Assembly (NCBI GenBank): GCA_020249005.1
Contig: JADCGN010000089.1
Coordinates: forward strand, 1-8,516
Source: Alphaproteobacteria bacterium
Lineage (GTDB): Bacteria > Pseudomonadota > Alphaproteobacteria > UBA2136 > UBA6156
Length of the DNA stretch: 8,516 nt
Direction of reading: 5' to 3'
Shown here: piece by piece, positions 5,635 to 8,516 of the stretch
Layout: each line of letters starts with the position of its first letter
Numbering within the stretch: the stretch's first letter is position 1
The notes under the pieces: generated by a model
What the model was told of the DNA's origin: nothing
Database searches by the model: none
The model's input: the letters and a program-made list of their open reading frames with translations, nothing else
Position numbers and translations under genes: made by a program

Positions 5635-5900
5635 CGGGGGTGGCACCTTTCATGCTGGCACGGCGTTCCTTGCCATGAATCGGGGACAGGGTCAAACGTT
5701 ACGCTTGCTTGGCTGGGGCCCCACGGGTGGCAGCGCAGCAGGCGCCGCCCGCCCAAACGCAGACCGCGCACTACGCCAAAGCGCAGTACGGCTTGACGGG
5801 TGTACTCACTGCACGTTGGCAGAAAGCGGCAATTGCGGCCCAGCCAAAAGGAAAGCGTAAGCTGATACAGCCGCAGCAACCCGGCAACCAGGTGGCGCAT
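5631..5900 (-). CDS. yidD: Membrane protein insertion efficiency factor YidD
   Basis: An 89-residue protein of normal length for the family. It has the YidD signature: LYQLTLSFWLG, then CRFLPTCSEYTRQAV (24-38), a G-x-x-RG-L-x-G-RRLLRCHPWG segment (42-61) and DPVP (70-73). Cys24, Cys30 and Cys57 are the conserved cysteines. YidD is an amphipathic inner-membrane-associated protein that assists YidC-dependent insertion. The ATG at 5900 lies 6 nt after the stop of the DUF192 gene and lacks a clear Shine-Dalgarno sequence; the stop overlaps the yidC start as ATGA, which indicates translational coupling. The usual rnpA neighbour is absent here and its place is taken by the DUF192 gene. The C-terminus has an extra Cys-His-rich tail (CQHERCHPR) that is partly imposed by the yidC leader sequence. 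Confidence 0.93.
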   Translation of the reverse strand: MRHLVAGLLRLYQLTLSFWLGRNCRFLPTCSEYTRQAVLRFGVVRGLRLGGRRLLRCHPWGPSQASVTFDPVPDSWQGTPCQHERCHPR

Positions 5901-5906
5901 GCTGGG

Positions 5907-6377
5907 TTACGGCCGCACCAGTTGCCAGCCAGGCCCCACCCCGTTGGCGGCCGCCCAGCCGCCTGGCACTTCCAGCACGGCATCGGCCGGGTCGGTGGGC
6001 CCGAGCGGCGTTTCATCGAAGGGGTGGGCCCACGCCACGGTGGCCAGGTGTTGGCTTTGGCGGAAGAACAGCAAATCGAGCGGCAAGGGCGTGTTCTTCA
6101 TCCAAAAACTCAGGCGTTGGGCGTTGGGGAAAACGAACAGCATCCCCGTACCGCTTACCAATGTGGTACGGAACATCAGCCCCGCTTCGCGCTCGGGTTC
6201 GTCGTCGGCAATTTCGGCCTGGACGAGAATATTCTGGCCGTTGGGGCCCCGCAGTTGCAGGGTTTCTTGCGGCAACGGCGGCTGGGCTTGGGTGGGCAGC
6301 TCGGCGCTGTTTTCATTCGGCTGCTGGCGGCACGCGGCAAGCAAAATGAGGGGAATCAGACATACAATACGCGGCAT
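5907..6377 (-). CDS. DUF192 family lipoprotein
   Basis: A 156-residue secreted protein. Residues 1-16 form a short lipoprotein signal peptide with lipobox LAAC (13-16), so Cys16 should be lipidated and the protein anchored to the periplasmic face of a membrane. A Gln/Pro-rich linker is followed by the DUF192 domain (about 40-155): LVQAEIADDEPEREAGLMFR (51-70), GTGMLFVFP (77-84), FWMKNTPLPLDLLFF (91-105) and DAVLEVPGGWAAANGVGPG (132-150). The function of DUF192 is not known. Its ATG overlaps the stop of the AsmA-like gene (TGATG) and its stop lies 6 nt before yidD, so it belongs to the same operon. Some DUF192 homologues lack a signal peptide; this one has it. Confidence 0.92.
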   Translation of the reverse strand: MPRIVCLIPLILLAACRQQPNENSAELPTQAQPPLPQETLQLRGPNGQNILVQAEIADDEPEREAGLMFRTTLVSGTGMLFVFPNAQRLSFWMKNTPLPLDLLFFRQSQHLATVAWAHPFDETPLGPTDPADAVLEVPGGWAAANGVGPGWQLVRP

Positions 6378-8516
6378 CAGCGGGCGCTTTCCTTACGGGA
6401 TGGTGGGATGGCGGGGCTTTGGCTGCCGCCGCGGAACAAGTCCTTCAATAACCCAGGCGTGAGGATGGAGAGCGGGCGGACACTGACTTGCGGATCACCG
6501 CTTGGGCCGCTTAAGCGGAAATCGGCCACCACCAAGCCATCTTGGCTGCCGGTCAGCAAGGTGCCCAGCAGTGGAACTTTGGCCACCAGGCGGTTGAAGG
6601 GAATGGCCGGGGCCAGGCTGCCGTTAAAATCCAGCTCGCCGGTGCCGCGCAGGTAGCGGCCATCCAGGCGTAAATCCATACTGGGGCCGCTGAAGTGGGC
6701 GCTACGGAGGGCAAAACTGTCATCGCTGACGGTCAGCGGCAATTTGCCGTTGGCGAACTTGGTGGTATCGGTACCCGCCACCAGTTGCTCGAGCGACAAC
6801 AGCCCCAAAATCTTCATCATGGTGGGTGGGTTGCGCAGTTCAAAGTCGTTCAGCTTCAGCTCGCCGCTGGCCACGTTGGGAGTGCGGTACACCAGGGTTC
6901 CAAACAGCGTGCCGCCCTTCAGTTTTTCATAGAAGCCAAAACTTTGCAGCAGCTGGCCCAGGTTGGGCACATTGACGTTGAGCCGATTGCCTTGCCGCAC
7001 CACGCTAACGCGGCCCCCGCCGGCGACCTCACCCATCACGCGCTGCACCTGCCAGCGGTTGTTGCGGTTGGCCACTTGCAGCGTGGCCTGACGGAGTTCG
7101 CCCTGGCCAAACAGCAAGCGGTTCAGCTGAGCATCCACCTGCATATCCCCCAGGCGACGTTGGTTGGTGTTGTTGGGTTGCAGGCCACGTAAATCCAGCG
7201 CTTGACCACGCAGTTGCAAGGTCCCGGCGTTTAGGCTCACGGCCGCCTCGGTGGTGCCAAGCTTTAAAGTGGGCAACCTTAGCGTGCCGCGTTCGGGGTT
7301 GGCCAGCGGCAGGCTTAGGCTGCCGGAAACCTCGGCCTGGTAGCCGCTGACGCGCAAGTTGGTGAGGCTGAACGTGGCCGGGTTAAGCTGGTAGCGTCCT
7401 TGCGCGGCCACCTGCAACGGCAATCCGGCAGACTTGCGGTAGTTGGCAGGTGGCAGGGCCAAGGCCAAGCCTTTGCCATCGGCGCTGCCTTGGAAGCTCC
7501 AGGTGCCGGAAATCTCTTCCTGAAACGTAGCCACCACCCGAGCCGCACCGCTGGCGACAAGATTTTCGGCCCCCGCCCTTTGCTGCAACCATGCTCCGGG
7601 CACGGTGCCGCTAAGGCTGAGCTGCAAGGCGGCTGGGCGGCCCGGTTGCAAATTCTGTCGCCATTGTAGCCCCAGTTTGCCGCTCTGCAAGGTGGCGTTC
7701 GCGGCCTGCACGGTCAGGATTTTGGCTGCATCAAGAGTTACGGTAGCACGCGGGGCGGCCAAGGTACTGCTGCCCAGAACCGGCAGGCCCACCACGTTGG
7801 GTTGCGTCACCACGCCCTGCACCAATACGGTACTGCTGATAAAACTGGGCGAAACGTGACGAACCAGCGGCACCTGAATGTTCAGCACCGTCTGGTGCCG
7901 CCCGGTGTATTGGCCGGGAATGCGGCCACGGATTTCCGGCATGGCGTTGAGGCGTTCAATCACCGCGTTGACCTCGCCACTTAAGGTGCCCGAAACCTGC
8001 ACGATGGTGGGGGAGGGCGAGAAGATGTTGTTGACGTTCACCCAGACGCTCTGCGCGCGTTGGTTGCCCAATGTGGCGGCGGGCGCAATCACCACCAGTT
8101 GCTGGCCGCGCCAATAAAAGCGCGCCGGTTGGGTGGCCGAAGCAATGGTGGCAGGGGGAAGGTCATCCAGATAGCGCACTGTGCCGCCCAGCACCTCGGC
8201 ATCGATGGTCATCGGGCCGCAAGTATCACCACAACCGGGGAAGGCCGCCAGGTTTAGCCCCACCTTGGCCACCAGGTTTTTATAGCGGGCGTCGATCAGG
8301 TTTTCGCGCAGCCAACGGTAGGTTTTCAGCAGCTTGGGGTTTTGGTCGGGGAAAAAATCGAAAATGGCCTGCACTTCGCCGCCGGGGCTGAAGCCGGTGA
8401 GGTTCAGGGTAGGGGAGTTGCCGAGATTCAACACGGTGCCCGAGACCACAAACAGGTTGCCGCGTGGCGCGGTGAAGGCCAAGTTCCGCACGGTGAGGGT
8501 GTCGGTGGGCGAAGGC
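6377..8516 (-). CDS. AsmA/YhdP-like large envelope protein, N-terminal part outside window
   Basis: The frame is open to the window edge (SPTDTLTVRNLAF...), so about 712 C-terminal residues are visible and the N-terminus, where a signal anchor is expected, is missing; the GTG at 8491 is internal. The protein is made of long runs of alternating beta strands (for example GTVLNLGNSPTLNLTGF, ARATVTLDAAKILTVQAANA, GTLRLPTLKLGTTEAAVSLN), typical of the beta-taco fold of AsmA-like proteins. The last 170 residues carry the AsmA-like C-terminal domain: GELKLNDFELRNPPTMMKIL, LLSLEQLV, AHFSGPSMDLRLDGRYL, GTGELDFNGSLAP, FRLSGPSGDPQVSVRPLSILTPG. Members such as YhdP are thought to bridge inner and outer membranes and move phospholipids; this role is inferred by family. 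The stop overlaps the DUF192 start by one base (TGATG), making it the upstream gene of the operon in this window. Confidence 0.88.
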   Translation of the reverse strand, partial: PSPTDTLTVRNLAFTAPRGNLFVVSGTVLNLGNSPTLNLTGFSPGGEVQAIFDFFPDQNPKLLKTYRWLRENLIDARYKNLVAKVGLNLAAFPGCGDTCGPMTIDAEVLGGTVRYLDDLPPATIASATQPARFYWRGQQLVVIAPAATLGNQRAQSVWVNVNNIFSPSPTIVQVSGTLSGEVNAVIERLNAMPEIRGRIPGQYTGRHQTVLNIQVPLVRHVSPSFISSTVLVQGVVTQPNVVGLPVLGSSTLAAPRATVTLDAAKILTVQAANATLQSGKLGLQWRQNLQPGRPAALQLSLSGTVPGAWLQQRAGAENLVASGAARVVATFQEEISGTWSFQGSADGKGLALALPPANYRKSAGLPLQVAAQGRYQLNPATFSLTNLRVSGYQAEVSGSLSLPLANPERGTLRLPTLKLGTTEAAVSLNAGTLQLRGQALDLRGLQPNNTNQRRLGDMQVDAQLNRLLFGQGELRQATLQVANRNNRWQVQRVMGEVAGGGRVSVVRQGNRLNVNVPNLGQLLQSFGFYEKLKGGTLFGTLVYRTPNVASGELKLNDFELRNPPTMMKILGLLSLEQLVAGTDTTKFANGKLPLTVSDDSFALRSAHFSGPSMDLRLDGRYLRGTGELDFNGSLAPAIPFNRLVAKVPLLGTLLTGSQDGLVVADFRLSGPSGDPQVSVRPLSILTPGLLKDLFRGGSQSPAIPPSRKESAR

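Noticed and set aside
5635..5646. GTG at 5646 as the yidC start (four residues longer)
   Set aside because: It overlaps the GAAAGG ribosome binding site, whereas ATG 5634 forms an ATGA overlap with yidD.
3892..5796. A 634-codon open frame on the + strand, longer than yidC itself
   Set aside because: It is antisense to yidC and yidD, very rich in His, Gln, Arg and Gly, and has no family signature; it is a shadow frame caused by high GC.

Overview
This window looks like a chromosomal segment of a GC-rich proteobacterium, most likely an alphaproteobacterium. The evidence is the YidC type (a Lys where the E. coli enzyme has Arg366, plus the FRHAPF and LNP.P.DPVQ signatures), an AsmA-like C-terminal domain of alphaproteobacterial style, a MaeB-type malic enzyme and MgtE. 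No rRNA, tRNA, CRISPR array or transposase was found. The order assignment is an inference from protein style, not from a search.

Left part (1-1920, + strand): the end of a MaeB-type malic enzyme (phosphotransacetylase-like domain), then 3 nt later a complete mgtE Mg2+ channel/transporter gene.

Middle part (1935-3155, + strand): a small XRE-type helix-turn-helix protein is followed by coding-like sequence in a second frame, then by a class I SAM-dependent methyltransferase back in the first frame. The methyltransferase frame is open far upstream of its first usable start (a GTG with no ribosome binding site). Two compensating one-base indels (near 2164-2172 and near 2340-2345) would join everything into a single HTH-methyltransferase protein of about 407 residues. 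GC content falls to about one third in the methyltransferase part, which suggests acquired DNA. This is the most unusual locus in the window.

Next (3152-3955): a GRDP-like small protein on the - strand and an unrecognised 90-residue protein on the + strand are transcribed divergently from a 138-bp intergenic region. That region holds a perfect 8-bp inverted repeat and a second dyad. Both genes end in 4-bp CTAA overlaps with their convergent neighbours.

Right part (3952-8516, - strand): a tight operon reads, in transcription order, a large AsmA-like envelope protein (5' end beyond the window), a DUF192 lipoprotein, yidD and yidC. The junctions are TGATG, a 6-nt gap, and ATGA. All four products concern the cell envelope: YidC and YidD act in inner-membrane protein insertion, and the other two are predicted membrane-anchored or periplasmic proteins.
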